The notes beneath the pieces are model-generated. The model searched no databases. It had not been told where the DNA came from and worked only from the letters and a program-made list of their open reading frames with translations. Position numbers and translations under genes: made by a program. Shown one piece after another: positions 42,262 through 53,660 of a stretch of DNA of 64,000 bases. Origin of the DNA: Paralithodes platypus (lineage: Eukaryota > Arthropoda > Malacostraca > Decapoda > Lithodidae); assembly GCA_032716605.1 (NCBI GenBank), contig CM064571.1, forward strand, positions 13,641,751 through 13,705,750. The letters are read 5' to 3'. Within the stretch, counting starts at the first letter, position 1, and every line of letters begins with the position of its first letter.

Positions 42262-44169
42262 TTAAGTATGGTGAAAGAGATCTGGGAGGGCGAAGAGAAG
42301 CCGGGGTCTGTACTTAAATATGTCCTTGAGAGCCGGGAGAGACTTATAGGTTGCATGGCAGCGGCAGGTAATAACTTGGTTAATGCACAGGCGGTCATGA
42401 AGCACCAGTATGACGCCAAGGTGAAGCTTCGGGAGTTTTCGGTGGGTCAGGAGGTAATGTTGCTTTTACCTTTGCCTGGACACCCCCTTTCTGCCAAGTT
42501 CATTGGGCCGTATGTGGTGGCTAAGAAACTGTCCGACCTTGATTATCTCGTTGCAACACCTGACCGTAGGAAAAAACATCAGTTATGTCATGTTAACCTC
42601 ATGAAAGAGTATGTGAGACGCCCCTCAGAGCCTCTCACTGTCCCTGTGCTGGCCTGCAGCGGTCAGGGTGGAGAAGGAGGTGGGGACAGTCATGCTGCTG
42701 AGGAGGATAGCTGGGACTGTGTCATTTCCGCGGAACAGTGGGCGGGGAATACTGAACAAGAGGCTAGGCAAGCTGTAAGTCACCTGCCTGAGCACCAGGG
42801 TGCTGCTGTCCTAGGCCTGTTCAGGTCATACCCCTCTGTTTTCGCCGAACACCCAGGTCTCACTACTCAGGTAACGCACGACGTGGACGTCGGTGATAAT
42901 GTGCCCTTCAAGTCAGTGCCCTACCGTGTGCCCCCGGTAAAGTTGCCAGCTTTACGGGAGGAGTTAAAGTACATGGTTGAGAGAGGGATGATCACTGAAG
43001 GTTATGTGAAGTGGACATCACCCGTCACGTTGCAGCCAAAACCTGACGGCAAGGTGCGGTTCTGCATAGATTTTCGTAGGATAAATGGCTTGACCACTAC
43101 CAACCCTTACCCTTTGCCTCGAGTTGACGACAGCGTGGACAAGATAGGGAATGCAAAGTACCTTACTAAAATTGATCTTGTAAAAGGCTACTGGCAAGTA
43201 CCCCTGTCGGACCGAGCTAAGCAAGTTTGTGGTTTTGTGGTAGATGGCAAGACCTACCAATGCAACGTAATGCCTTATGGGCTTAAGAACGCACCTGCCA
43301 CGTTTCAGAACCTGATGAACGATATTTGTGACGAAATCCCTAACTGCACGGTCTACCTTGATGATGTGATAGTGTATGATGACGATTTTGAAAATCACCT
43401 AAGGCACTTAGAGACCCTGTTTGGGAAGTTGCACGATGCTGGGCTGGTGGTGAACCTGAGGAAGTGCGAGTTTGTAAAGGCTACTGTGCAGTATCTTGGC
43501 TTTGTGGTCGGGTTAGGCCGGGTGTGCCCCCCCCTGAGCAAGATACAGGCTATCAATATGTTTCCCAGGCCCACCACTAAGCGCCAGGTCATGCGGTTCC
43601 TAGGTATGATAGGCTATTATAGGCGCTTCATCCGGGGATACTCTACTGTCTTAGCACCGTTAACTGATCTACTGTCGAAGTCAGTGAAGTTCTGTTGGGC
43701 TGCGGAGTGTCAGAGGGCTTTCGACCTAGTCAAGCACCTGCTGTGTACACATCCGATTTTGAGGGCCCCAGACTTCTCCAGGAGTTTTCAGCTGGCGACT
43801 GATGCCAGCGGTGTGGGTGCCGGGGCAGTGTTACTGCAGACTGATTCCGAGGGCTTGGAACACCCAGTGAGCTTCTTTTCTCGCAAGTTTAATTCGGCAC
43901 AAAGGAATTACTCGACTATAGAGAAGGAGCTTCTGGCTATCGTTTTGTCGCTCAAACATTTCGAAGTTTATGTTCCAGCCTACGGCCCGGTAGTGACGAT
44001 TTATACGGACCATCATCCCTTGAAATTCCTAAATCAGTTTCACAATCGGAATATGCGGTTGACCAGGTGGTCCCTAATGCTCCAAGAGTATAATCTCAAC
44101 ATTCAGCATATTGCCGGGAGTGAGAACGTGATAGCAGATTGTCTATCAAGGGTTGATGATCCAAGATAG
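42262..44169 (+). CDS. Gypsy integrase C-terminus, RT and RNase H
   Basis: The frame opens in the integrase C-terminal part with a GPY-type motif FIGPYVVAKKLSDLDYLV (about 92-109). A linker leads to the RT: VPYRVPPVKLPALREEL, KPDGKVRFCIDFRRIN, LTKIDLVKGYWQVPL, MPYGLKNAPATFQ and the active site YLDD (366-369). RNase H follows (TDASGVGAGAVLLQ near 514, TIEKELLAIV, YTDHHPLKFL near 583) and the frame ends in VIADCLSRV at a TAG. There is no chromodomain and no integrase after RNase H. This half is undamaged. Its translation depended on the upstream frame, now cut by the TTAA element. Confidence 0.92.
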   Translation, partial: LSMVKEIWEGEEKPGSVLKYVLESRERLIGCMAAAGNNLVNAQAVMKHQYDAKVKLREFSVGQEVMLLLPLPGHPLSAKFIGPYVVAKKLSDLDYLVATPDRRKKHQLCHVNLMKEYVRRPSEPLTVPVLACSGQGGEGGGDSHAAEEDSWDCVISAEQWAGNTEQEARQAVSHLPEHQGAAVLGLFRSYPSVFAEHPGLTTQVTHDVDVGDNVPFKSVPYRVPPVKLPALREELKYMVERGMITEGYVKWTSPVTLQPKPDGKVRFCIDFRRINGLTTTNPYPLPRVDDSVDKIGNAKYLTKIDLVKGYWQVPLSDRAKQVCGFVVDGKTYQCNVMPYGLKNAPATFQNLMNDICDEIPNCTVYLDDVIVYDDDFENHLRHLETLFGKLHDAGLVVNLRKCEFVKATVQYLGFVVGLGRVCPPLSKIQAINMFPRPTTKRQVMRFLGMIGYYRRFIRGYSTVLAPLTDLLSKSVKFCWAAECQRAFDLVKHLLCTHPILRAPDFSRSFQLATDASGVGAGAVLLQTDSEGLEHPVSFFSRKFNSAQRNYSTIEKELLAIVLSLKHFEVYVPAYGPVVTIYTDHHPLKFLNQFHNRNMRLTRWSLMLQEYNLNIQHIAGSENVIADCLSRVDDPR

Positions 44170-44445
44170 TCGTGCACGGTGTGTGGGTTGAGCAGGAGTA
44201 AAATTAGGCTATCATAACGCCGTCCAAAAAGATTATAAAACAATAAAATAAACGAGAAAACTCTTTCTTTTTTTTAGTTTTGTAAGTCTTTATTGTTGTA
44301 GCATGATGCATGCGATATTGTGTTTTATGTATAATTCACACTTCAGTTGTTGTGCACCTTTTGCAATTAGTGGCAGCTAAGGGTAGCAGGTCGGTTGGTT
44401 GCCTGTCAGATTTTGATAATGCTTCTAAGGTCGATTATCTAAAAT
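44170..44445. other. Gypsy 3' untranslated region
   Basis: Between the RNase H stop and the polypurine tract. No env-like or additional gene is seen. Confidence 0.5.
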
Positions 44446-44456
44446 CTTGGGGGGGC
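44446..44456 (+). promoter_or_regulatory. Gypsy polypurine tract
   Basis: The run CTTGGGGGGGC directly precedes the 3' LTR at 44457. Confidence 0.7.
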
Positions 44457-46258
44457 TGTGACGCACCCCAGTGCTTTGCAACGCAACCTGATTGTACTCC
44501 TTGGTACTCGACTGTACCGCCCGTGATCTGGCTACCGTCAGCCGCAATGTATATTGAGTGTGACAACTTATAACTATGTTCTTTGTATCTCTGCAAAGGT
44601 CTCGTCATGTGCTAACCAGTGGTGGGTTTTGTTTTAAGCCATGTCGAGACCTTCCATTTAATATGTAGTATCAATAGAGAAGTTGATAGATAAGACAATG
44701 GGAGTTCAGAGAGAGAGAGTGAGTTAGGCTTCAGAGCAAGAGGGTAGCAACGCGCCACGCTGCCGGCCGGGTGGGTTGCCAGACGTATGGACTGGTTGGC
44801 AGCCCTGCGCTTATAGCTAGGCGCGACAGGGTTGGTAGTCCATTGTTGCCTGCCTGCCTGGGGGCCCATGTTGTCGTACAGCACACTGCCTGGAGGCTGG
44901 CTGCGTGTTCCATGACCAGGTTGCCTAGAACCTTTGAGATTCTAACATCCCTTGCCCTCTCTCCCAACTTCTCACTGTTGCACTCTTTCTCTCTGACGAC
45001 ATTACTCTCATTTCATTCTTCTCTCTATTTAAATGCATAACCTTCCCTTGAGGTCCTAAAGGAGTTTCAGCACTCACCTCTCGTATTACTCTTAGGACAA
45101 GCATATATTTACATGTATTAGATTTAAGGGGTTAATGTGAACAGCGATCTTCTTGATGAGGATAGTTGGTGAACGTTCTACATGTTCACGAGTTATATGC
45201 CCCGCTCATCATCCCATTTGTGACTAGACTGGTGCCATGTGTAAGAGCCCGACCATGCCCAGGAGTTGTCTGTAGAGGGACGAGGACTTAGCCTTGATTT
45301 GCATACCGAGCCAGGAGCGAGTGTAGTACCCGAGACTACAGCTCGCTCGTAGTGCCGGTATAGTAGAGTAACGTAATTTATCTGTCCTTGTGTTCTCTAC
45401 AGTCTTCTCCTGGGTTCTCGCTTTCGGTGCTGGGACTCGTTGTTCCTGTGACTTGGCCTGCTAGCTAGAACACATGGGGATGATGAGTGGGATATATCTT
45501 TATTTTACTATGCATTGCAGCTCTCTTTAAGTATATGTATGTAACCCTTTACAATACACATTACTCACACACAAGACAACACTATTAATACTTTCATGTA
45601 TCAATTAACTGCACTGTCGTTTTGTTGCTGTGTCCGGAGTTCTGTTGCGTAGGGCGCATACGGACTCGGAGGGGAGACAGAGTGAGAGAAGCGAAGTAGC
45701 CTATGCGGTAGTAGGCTACCGGCGCAGTACTGTTGCCTGCAACCTTTTAGTTATTCCAAGTATAGATTCATTATTATAATAAGTGACTACTATTTATGTT
45801 CCTCCCATGTGTATTATTAGGTATCTACTGGATCATGAACATCTTGTATGCTACATGCTAGTGCATGTTAGTAGGGGACAGTTATTGTAGTGCACGCGCT
45901 TTCAAGTAGGCGTGTACATTTGTCATTTAGCATTTCACTGTCATACCTTTAGCCTGCTTCTATTCTACATTATTAGAGGCTTAATATTAACGTAGTTTCT
46001 TGAGTATTGCATTTCTTTAGTAATAACGTAACCTATAAATGTCTGAGGGAGTTTAGCCTCATAGCCTACCCCTGTTGTACACTTTCGCCGAGTTAAGGTA
46101 CCTCGTTACCGTAGACGATAACTCTGTAGGGCGTTGGTGCTTTTGTTGTCTGGAGCATATAGTATTTGGGACTGGAATCGAGCGTGTCGTTGTCACTTAA
46201 GCCATTTCTGTCCTACGATCAAGAATCCCGAATATGTATTGCCGATCCAGCCGTAACA
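44457..46258 (+). repeat. Gypsy 3' LTR
   Basis: 1802 bp, TGTGACG...CCGTAACA. Differences from the 5' LTR are few: small indels near 44850 and 45538, plus scattered substitutions. Confidence 0.93.
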
Positions 46259-46442
<184 letters not shown>

Positions 46443-46672
46443 ACATAAGAAAAATGGAAATCTGCAGAAGGCCTACTGGCCCATACGAGGCAGACCCCTT
46501 CTTTCCTACATCCCTATTTCTTCCCTACACTAAAAATATATCCCACTACAACCTATATCCCATACACCTCAGTGTATGAACATTTGAACATGAAAGCAGG
46601 AACATAGAGGAGGAGGTGTACGGGACATTAGGAAAGAATGGGTAAGCCTGGTCTGGCCTATCCGTAGCCGGG

Positions 46673-48095
46673 CTAACGCAGTCTCCCAACGGCGTAGACG
46701 GTGAGATGGGCTAACCCAGACAGAAACGGAAGCTTTAACAGTACAGAGTTTATTAGAGGAAATAATTGACTACATGGATTGCCACCTAGACAAAAGGAAG
46801 GCAGATAAAACAGGATAATAAGCAGAAGCAGGAATAGAGAGAGAAGCCAACCTCGCTGTAATAGCAACACAAGCGAGAGCGTCAACTCTCTCATTTCCAC
46901 AGACACCAACATGGCCGGGCACCCAACCAAACTGTATAACTTTCTTTTGACCAGAGAGATAAAAAAGCCAATCCTGGCAGGCAAGAACCAAAGGGTGGAC
47001 AACAGGAAAAGACTAAGAAAAGGAGAGCACTGTATGAATCAGAAAAAAGTGTCAAGAAGGAAATTAATTGGACAGCAAAGAGGATAGCATACAGCTTGGC
47101 GGTTAAAATACTAGCCACAGAAGAAAGAGAATACTGGTAAAAACAAGAAAGAAAAAGGATGACAAAACTGACGCCGGCAGAAGTCTTAGAGCCATCAGTG
47201 TAGACCGGAGTTGAAGAGGAATGAGCCGAAAGGTGATCGAAGAAACGGGAACGAAGAACCAAAGCTTAGGAGGAGGATTTAGGAAAGAGAAAAATAGAAG
47301 GGCAAACAGAAGGACGAGGATTAAGCCAGGCAGGATGCTCGCTAAACTGTAGCGGGAGAATGTTGGATATAGAAAAGGAAGAATGAACAAGTAAGTAGTG
47401 CATGCGAGTATGAAAAGGAGGCCGAAGACGAGGATGAGAGGAAAAAGTAGCAGAAGAAATAAAAGGAGGCCAGAAGGATGGAAACTGTTGCAATCTAGCA
47501 CAGTACCGAAGGAAGTGAGGGGCCCGACGCCTGTACAGAGAGGGCACGCCGGACTCAGCATAAAGATTTTCAACAGGAGAGGAACGAAAAGCGCCCAGAG
47601 AACAACGTAAACCAAAGTGATGAATAGAGTCAATCTTATAGAGAACCGAGTCAGAGGCTGATGAATAAAGCTGACAACCATAATCTAGCTTAGAAAGAAC
47701 AAGGACAACATGAAGGCGAAGAAGAAGGGTACGATCCACACCCCAAGCCATACGGGACAGAGTCTGGAGAAGACGAAGAAGGTGTAAAGCAGCAATCTTT
47801 ACCGAGGAAATATGTGCATCCCAAGTAAGACGAGAGTAAAAAACAGGGCCCAAAAATGTAGCAGAAGATCGATAAGGTAAGACTGAATCATAAAGAGTCA
47901 GAGGAGGTTGCGGGACAAACCGACGATGAGTGAAAGTCATAGCGTAAGATTTGGTGGCGGAAAAGCGAATCCATGGGGAGGGGCCCAGGATGAAGCAGCT
48001 ACAATTGCAGATTGAATAAGCAAACGCAATAAGTCAAGATTCGAATCAGCTGCATACATAGCGAAGTCGTCAACGTACAAAGAGGACATGACCCC
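46673..48095 (-). pseudogene. LINE family 5 RT C-terminal part and RNase H
   Basis: Coming out of the hAT-like element the minus strand reads GVMSSLYVDDFAMY, the RT active site (YVDD). Then come FLGPVFYSRLTWDAHISSVK, SKLDYGCQLYSSASDSVL, the GAFRSSPVENLYAESG block and SLYRRR in the frame 47940-47266. Frames 47262-46891 and 46991-46770 carry RNase H: VYTDGSKTSAGVSFV (first Asp), LTAKLYAI where a Glu is usual, FSDSYSAL, and VPGHVGVCGNERVDALA. The Glu to Lys change and repeated frameshifts make it inactive. Confidence 0.8.
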
Positions 48096-49319
48096 CATAG
48101 GTGGGCACTAACGCGATAAAGTTACGCGATAATGTAACGCGTTAACGATTTCGGGTTAACGTTTATCGGATAATTTTGTTTCCAGCTTTAACGAATTAAC
48201 GGTAACGTTGATACTTTTTGTTCCAAAATAGCGATAATCGTTAATTAATTGCCAAACAGGCAGAAATCCGCAGAATAGTCAATAAATAGGTAAACTAAAA
48301 GCCGAACCGATCCCTCGTAATTTCTTCTCCTCCCATGCGGGCCGCTTGGGGGGTCACGTGACCACGAGTCCACGACGCACCGTCGTTCCTCCTCACTCTC
48401 CAAGCAGCTCTCGTCGCAGTAACATCTAGCAGTTTCCCGTCTCGTATACTTTTGTGTTACAGTGTTCAACGTGTTTCTCGGCTTGCTCCTTCACATTATT
48501 TATTATTATATTTGCATTGAATCACTATTACTAGTGATCATGTCATCGCAAGATACTTTGTCGCAGTCGGTGCCCGCATTGAGCGGATCGAGCCAAGATT
48601 TAGAGTCTAATGACTCTGAGCCTGAGGTGACGCCGATGGTGACTGACGAGGCTCGGTCACCCAACTCACCCTGGCCATTCCTTGGCAAGTGGGTAGCCTA
48701 TAATATTTTAATATGTTAATGTTTCTGAAGGGGAACATGCAGCAGAACCTCTGAGGCTCTGAAGTCTGAACCTTCAACCTTGTGTAAATCATCAGTAAAT
48801 CATGTAAATGTAAATTATCTTCTAAGTTCTACTAAATCATAAATCAATGATCATAAATAATAAATAAAGTGTCAGGAAATAAATATCCATATGAATAATT
48901 GAATATGAATTATATGATCCATATGATCCATATGACATATCTTCAAATCATCCAGGAGAAATGCCTAGAGATCCAGCTTAGACATCACTAAATCTGAAAA
49001 TCATCTAAATGATCTACTAAATCAAATGAAGTGTCAGGTGTTTTTTTTTCTAATAAAATAATGATAGCATTGCTGCATTTAAGACTTTTTATTTAAAATA
49101 TTATATATATCCATATCTTCGATAAATAACGATACTAACGAAGTAACGATATCGTTATCGAAAGGATCGGATTTAGCGATTTAACGATTTAACGATTTAA
49201 CGGTTAACGAGCGATAAATGTATCGCCGGTTAACGGTTAACGGTTAACGACGTTAAGGTTTTCGTTAACGAAATAACGGTTAACGAAGTTAAGGTTTTTG
49301 GTTATCGTGCCCACCTATG
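48096..49319 (+). mobile_element. hAT-like deletion derivative
   Basis: Terminal inverted repeats CATAGGTGGGCAC at both ends are flanked by 8-bp sequences ATGACCCC (48088-48095) and CTGACCCC (49320-49327). The 7 of 8 match fits a hAT target duplication. Removing the element joins the LINE RT frame across GIGV/MSSLYVDD. The subterminal parts are crowded with TTAACG and CGATAA motifs. An internal plus-strand frame from ATG 48540 (MSSQDTLSQSVPALSGS to SPWPFLGK) looks like the start of a hAT transposase just before its BED finger, followed by a GTGGGT possible donor. The catalytic part is gone. Confidence 0.78.
48540..48719 (+). pseudogene. First-exon remnant of a hAT-like transposase
   Basis: Acidic, Ser-rich start from ATG 48540 ending in SPWPFLGK. 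In hAT transposases a similar phrase precedes the BED zinc finger. Here the frame stops 59 codons after the start with no zinc-finger residues, and A/T-rich filler follows to the right end. The family call is inference from this short stretch and the terminal repeats. Confidence 0.45.
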
Positions 49320-50780
49320 CTGACCCCAATGCCGTTAATAGCTATGAGAAAAAGGGTAGTGTTCAAAACAGACCCCTGTGGGACACCCTCAAACTGATGG
49401 CAAGATCTAGAGTACTCAGAACCAATCATCACACAAAAAATGCGACAGGAAAGGAAATTACGAATACATATACCCATATGTCTGTATATGCCAAAGGAGC
49501 GGAGTTGACGTAAAATGTGATGTTTCCAAATAGTGTCAGAAGCCTTGACAAGATCAAAGAGATGACAGCAATGACTGAATTATGACGAGCAACTCGTGAG
49601 GACAATAGGGCAACAGTCCTGGAGTGAAAGACCTGAGTTACCAGGTTTAAGGAAGGGAATAGTAAGAACAGTATTCCACGTAGGGGGGGAAACACCAGTT
49701 GACCAAATCCTATTATACAGGGCCAACAAGAAAAGCAAAGCCTCCGAGGAGAGGTGCTTAAGCATTAAGTAATGGACACCATCGAGACTGGCTGAAATAT
49801 TCTTACAGGTACGTAGAGCGGCAAGTAACTCACACAAAGAAATCGGAGCATTATAAGACTCACCCGAAGAGACGCGGAAAAAAATCATAGAGTTTTCTGC
49901 AACTGCTTTAAGGGAATGGAATTATGGGGAGAGATGAGAGCCACTACTGACAGAACTAAATTAAAGACCTATATGATTGGGAACCGCCTCTAAGTCTGCA
50001 ATAGACGTACCATCAACCTGAAGCACAAAAGCATGTGAAGGTAAACGATTGCCTGACCTGTGGATGTGTTTCCAGACAGAGGTAGCAGGAGTAAAGGAAG
50101 TGATCGAGGAAACATAGGACATCCAATTTTCACGCTTAGCAGACCTATCAGTACGACGAAGTAAGGCAAAGGTCTAATGAAAAAGTAAAAGGAACGGGCA
50201 TGAGCGGGCATAATACACTTACGACAAAAACTTTTCCAAGATGCACGTTTAACGCGAAGGGCTCTGGAACACTCTGGAGACCATCAAGGGACACACTTCG
50301 ACGTAAAGGGATGAGAAGTCCGGGGAATGGAAACCAAAGCAGCACTGAAAACGGTGACCATAAAAAATGCCAGTAAATCATACACCAATGTAAAAATCAG
50401 GAGGCGGCATGCAAGGGATGGCAAGTGAAGCAAAAGTAGGCCAGTCCGCTTGCTGAAAGTGCCAAAGAAGATGACTAGGAACAGTATAGTTGGAAGTGGG
50501 AGACAAGGATAGGGAAATGGTCGCTATAGAGGGAATCTTCTAGAACACACCAATGCAAATGCAGAGAAATAGAGAAGAGGAACAAAAGGAAAGATCAAGA
50601 CAAGCAAACATACGCATTTTGGCATAAAAATTAGTAGGGGAACCAGTATTAAGGAGGCAAAGATTATTTGTCGTAATCAAAGAATCCAGGGCACAACCCG
50701 GTGCGGTAATTATAATGTAAAACTTCCAAATAAACAAACCAAAACATATACGAAGACAGAAAAACAACAAAACAACTAAT
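49320..50780 (-). pseudogene. LINE family 5 endonuclease end and RT N-terminal part
   Basis: Frame 50770-50540 carries LDSLITTNNLCLLNTGSPT. Downstream, minus-strand bases near 50500 read HWCVLEDSLYSDHFPILVSH with the SDH motif of APE-type endonucleases. Frames 49888-49580 and 49477-49289 give the RT start (SLDGVHYLMLKHLS, WNTVLTIPFLKPG, GVPQGSVLNTTLFLIAINGI). Frameshifts occur about every 200-300 bp. It joins 46673-48095 across the hAT-like element. Confidence 0.78.
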
Positions 50781-50799
50781 CAAAATCGCTATGTGGAAA

Positions 50800-51575
50800 C
50801 AACACTTAAGTAAAATAATAATTTATAAATAAAAGAACACAATCTACCACATAGGGTGCACATCACTACATGAACAAGTTAATCTGGTTCCCAAGCAAGC
50901 TAATCGCACACATAACATCTAACATCGCACTATCGTCACGTTCAAGGAATAAGTTAGTTATAGAGATTAGTAGTTTACATTTCTGGCTTACTTATAATGA
51001 ATGGACAATATCACTATTTGTTTCACGCCGTAGATATGTCGAGTAAAATTCCTCTTTAGATTTCACACAAAACACCATCAAGGCATTCATCGATCTGTTG
51101 ATTTTGACTGTATAACTACCCAAGCAGTTTGAGTCAAGCCCCAACTCCATTCTCTCCTCCGGTCAGGACAGGTGAAGGTATTGAGGGGTAAGCCTTTACA
51201 ACTGCACCTCGTATCTGCTTTCCAAAGAGTGTTGAGATGGGAGAAGTGGTGTTGGAGAGAGACTAGGAAGCTGTTTGGAGTGGCTTTGTTGTGCGTGCTA
51301 TTAAGGTCTGTATATTTGCTTCACCACCTGCTATAATTATCCTCTGTCCCCATTCTTGCTCTGATACATCCGGTCAACCAGACGTGCATGGTTTGTCTCT
51401 TTCCTGTCTACTGCACACCCGGCAACAATGCCAACTGGTCAAGTGCTACTTTTATTTATGTTATTTAAGCTATTTTAAGTACAACAATGGCACATACAAT
51501 GATTATAGCCTCTTACTAGTTCCCTACAATCTCTTTCTACACGCCGCAATGTTGAATCTCTTTCATCCATCTATC
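50800..51575. other. No gene seen
   Basis: A/T-rich to moderate sequence between two LINE remnants. I find no domain, repeat or inverted terminus to report. Confidence 0.4.
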
Positions 51576-51579
51576 GCTA

Positions 51580-51860
51580 TTACAACAGTGTTCGGCGAGT
51601 GCGAGGCACCCGTCTTTCAACACAGTCCCACTCCTATTCTGTCCTGCTCTCCAACCCAAGAATTGGCAATTTTTCCCATTCTTCTACTCAACAAGTGAAC
51701 TCTGGAACTCTCTCCCTCAATCAATATTTCCTTCATCCTATGACTTAGACTGCTTTAAACTTTGTGTGTCCAGGCATTTTGACTCCAACGTCCCTTGAAC
51801 TTGGCTCTGTCACTCTTTTAACTTCGGGAGAGACACTTGTTACAGGCAGCCTGCCCTTTG
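51580..51860 (+). pseudogene. LINE family 1, 3' end fragment
   Basis: The plus strand gives, across frameshifts, the family 1 C-terminus (ELSPSINISF..., CVSRHFDSNVP then stop at about 51800). Its 3' untranslated region ('gagacacttgttacaggcag') recurs at 60955-61035. Confidence 0.75.
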
Positions 51861-52081
51861 TCTCCTCCATACACATACAAAAACAAAAAATTCCTGTGTC
51901 TCCTTTCTTGTTTCGAGGCATTAAAGTGATCACTACTATTGTTTATCTCACCTTGTCTATATTCATGTCGTGCCATGTCTAAATATACTGACATAATCTA
52001 TCTATTGCTAATGTCTGTCATTACACTTTTTCATTTCAATATTTATAAGTAGCTATAATAGCATAAACAACAGAAGGCCTG

Positions 52082-52109
52082 GTCCAGCTGGAATTCATTC
52101 CAGCTGGAC
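52082..52109. repeat. Perfect 13-bp palindrome with 2-bp loop
   Basis: GTCCAGCTGGAAT, two bases, then its exact inverse complement ATTCCAGCTGGAC. It could extrude as a hairpin. No neighbouring gene explains it. Confidence 0.85.
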
Positions 52110-52599
52110 GTGCAGTATATAGCATAAACTATTTGTATATACAATTGGAAGTAAGGGGTCGGGGACATTCATTAAGGTGTGCTTAAGAAACATAGAGGAA
52201 ATATGAAGTAAATCGAGATCTGACCTGATGGGCCCTCTGATTGGATGAATACAAAGCAAGCCATCTGCTGCCAAGCCTTATAAGTACCCCCTGCTACCAC
52301 CAGAGAACCCTTTACCCGTACAATAGCCTCAGATCAAGCCTCCCTGACCTCTGCCCAGTGTCTCCTCTGTCGGCACCAGTCATCCTGCTGTGCTGCGCTC
52401 TCCGAGAACAAGCAGGCAACCCAGTTAAGCCTGGACACCTTTTTCTCCCACTAAAATTCTGTTCATCCTACTGATCCTTGCCCTATCCCTACTCCCCTCC
52501 TAATCCATGTTCACTGCACTTCTCGATTTGATTCGATGCCAGAGACAGTCTGGTCCACTGTTCCCATTTTTTTGTTAAACACCATAATTCCCAAGAATT

Positions 52600-52760
52600 A
52601 TGGCCATGAACATTAGGCATTTGTCACGAATCATTAAGTCAAGTTGCCCGGGATTGACATCTACCAATAACATTTTGACAGTACGGGCTCAATCCGCCGA
52701 CCCTTTGATCAATAGCCGACACTCTACTGATTATGCCACGGCTCGCGAACTAATATACAT
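52600..52760 (-). repeat. tRNA-like SINE relic
   Basis: On the minus strand 'GTGGCATAATCAGTAGAGTG' followed by 'GGATTGAGCCC' resembles the A and B boxes of a tRNA-Lys-type SINE head, with box B mismatches. The body continues to lower coordinates. The bounds are uncertain. Confidence 0.45.
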
Positions 52761-53059
52761 CTCCTCTCCCCAGCTGAGTGAGGAGAGCCTTACTCCTCAG
52801 TCTGTCCCTCCTGGGTAAGTACAATCATTACACCGTCAAACTCAACGGTACAGTTGGCCACAGGGATTTGTAGCCTAGACACTCTGGGAAGGACGATTGG
52901 TATGATTTAATTATAATTGTATTTTCTTGTGCCATAGTTAGGGAAGGTATTTAGTTACTCCCTAGACCTACATTAAGCTTAATAAAATACTCCTCCCCCC
53001 TCCCCACCTCTGCTACGTAGTTTGTACATATTTAAGTAGAAAAATGTGCCGACCTTTAA

Positions 53060-53660
53060 AGTACAGGCTCGCTATCGCTCGCCAGAAAAAATATGACCCC
53101 TAAATATCACGAGATCTTAAAATTGACTAAGAAATAGGGCGAAAGGTCATAAAATTGCTAAACTAAGGGGGCAAATGTTTTAAAATACCAGAGTAATGGG
53201 ATTTAACATGAGGGAGAAGGGGGCCCAGGAAAAACACTCCCTTATGTGAAAATATACCTCAAATAATGTGAACAAGTGTCGGTATTATAGCCATTTATTC
53301 CTGTAAGTCAATGGTACTATATTTTTGTTTTTGTCTATATTCACAATGGAAAGATCAATGCTAGGAATAGCTTTTAGAAAGGAAGAGAACATCGTGAATA
53401 AGAGAGCAAACCAAAGTCAAGGATATTCTAGAAATTATTAAAGAGCAGAAGCATAAATGGGCAGGACATATGGCAAGAAGAGAGGACAATAGATGGAATA
53501 GAAAACTAATTGACTGGACCCCCTGAGAAGGAAAACGCAACAGGAAAAGACCAGACAAGAGGTGGAGAGATGAGATAGAAAAAACTTTAGGGGTAACATG
53601 GCAACGATTGGAAATCATGGAAAAGGTTAAGGGAGCCCTTTGTCCAGCAGTGGACTTCTA
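53060..53660 (+). repeat. Composite repeat: TTAA-family segment fused to a LINE 3' end (family 6)
   Basis: Bases 53060-53240 share the internal sequence of the TTAA elements ('cgctatcgctcgccag', 'gggcgaaaggtcat'). From about 53340 the plus strand reads the C-terminal part of a LINE polymerase in broken frames: EQKHKWAGHMARREDNRW, GKRNRKRPDKRWRDEIEKTL, TWQRLE, KGALCPAV. The stretch 53122-53576 is repeated at 57046-57497. Confidence 0.75.

Larger units (their letters stand above)
35685..46258 (+). mobile_element. Gypsy-type LTR retrotransposon with integrase upstream of RT (Gmr1-like order)
   Basis: LTRs at 35685-38307 (including an 800-bp LINE insertion) and 44457-46258 match closely. ATAT flanks both ends (35681-35684 and 46259-46262), a 4-bp target duplication in TA-rich DNA. 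The internal region encodes gag, protease, integrase, RT and RNase H in that order. Ordinary Ty3/Gypsy elements place integrase last. The RT sequence itself is Gypsy-like. Gmr1-like elements, first described from deuterostomes, have this arrangement. Frameshifts in gag and a TTAA-element insertion in integrase disable this copy. Confidence 0.92.
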
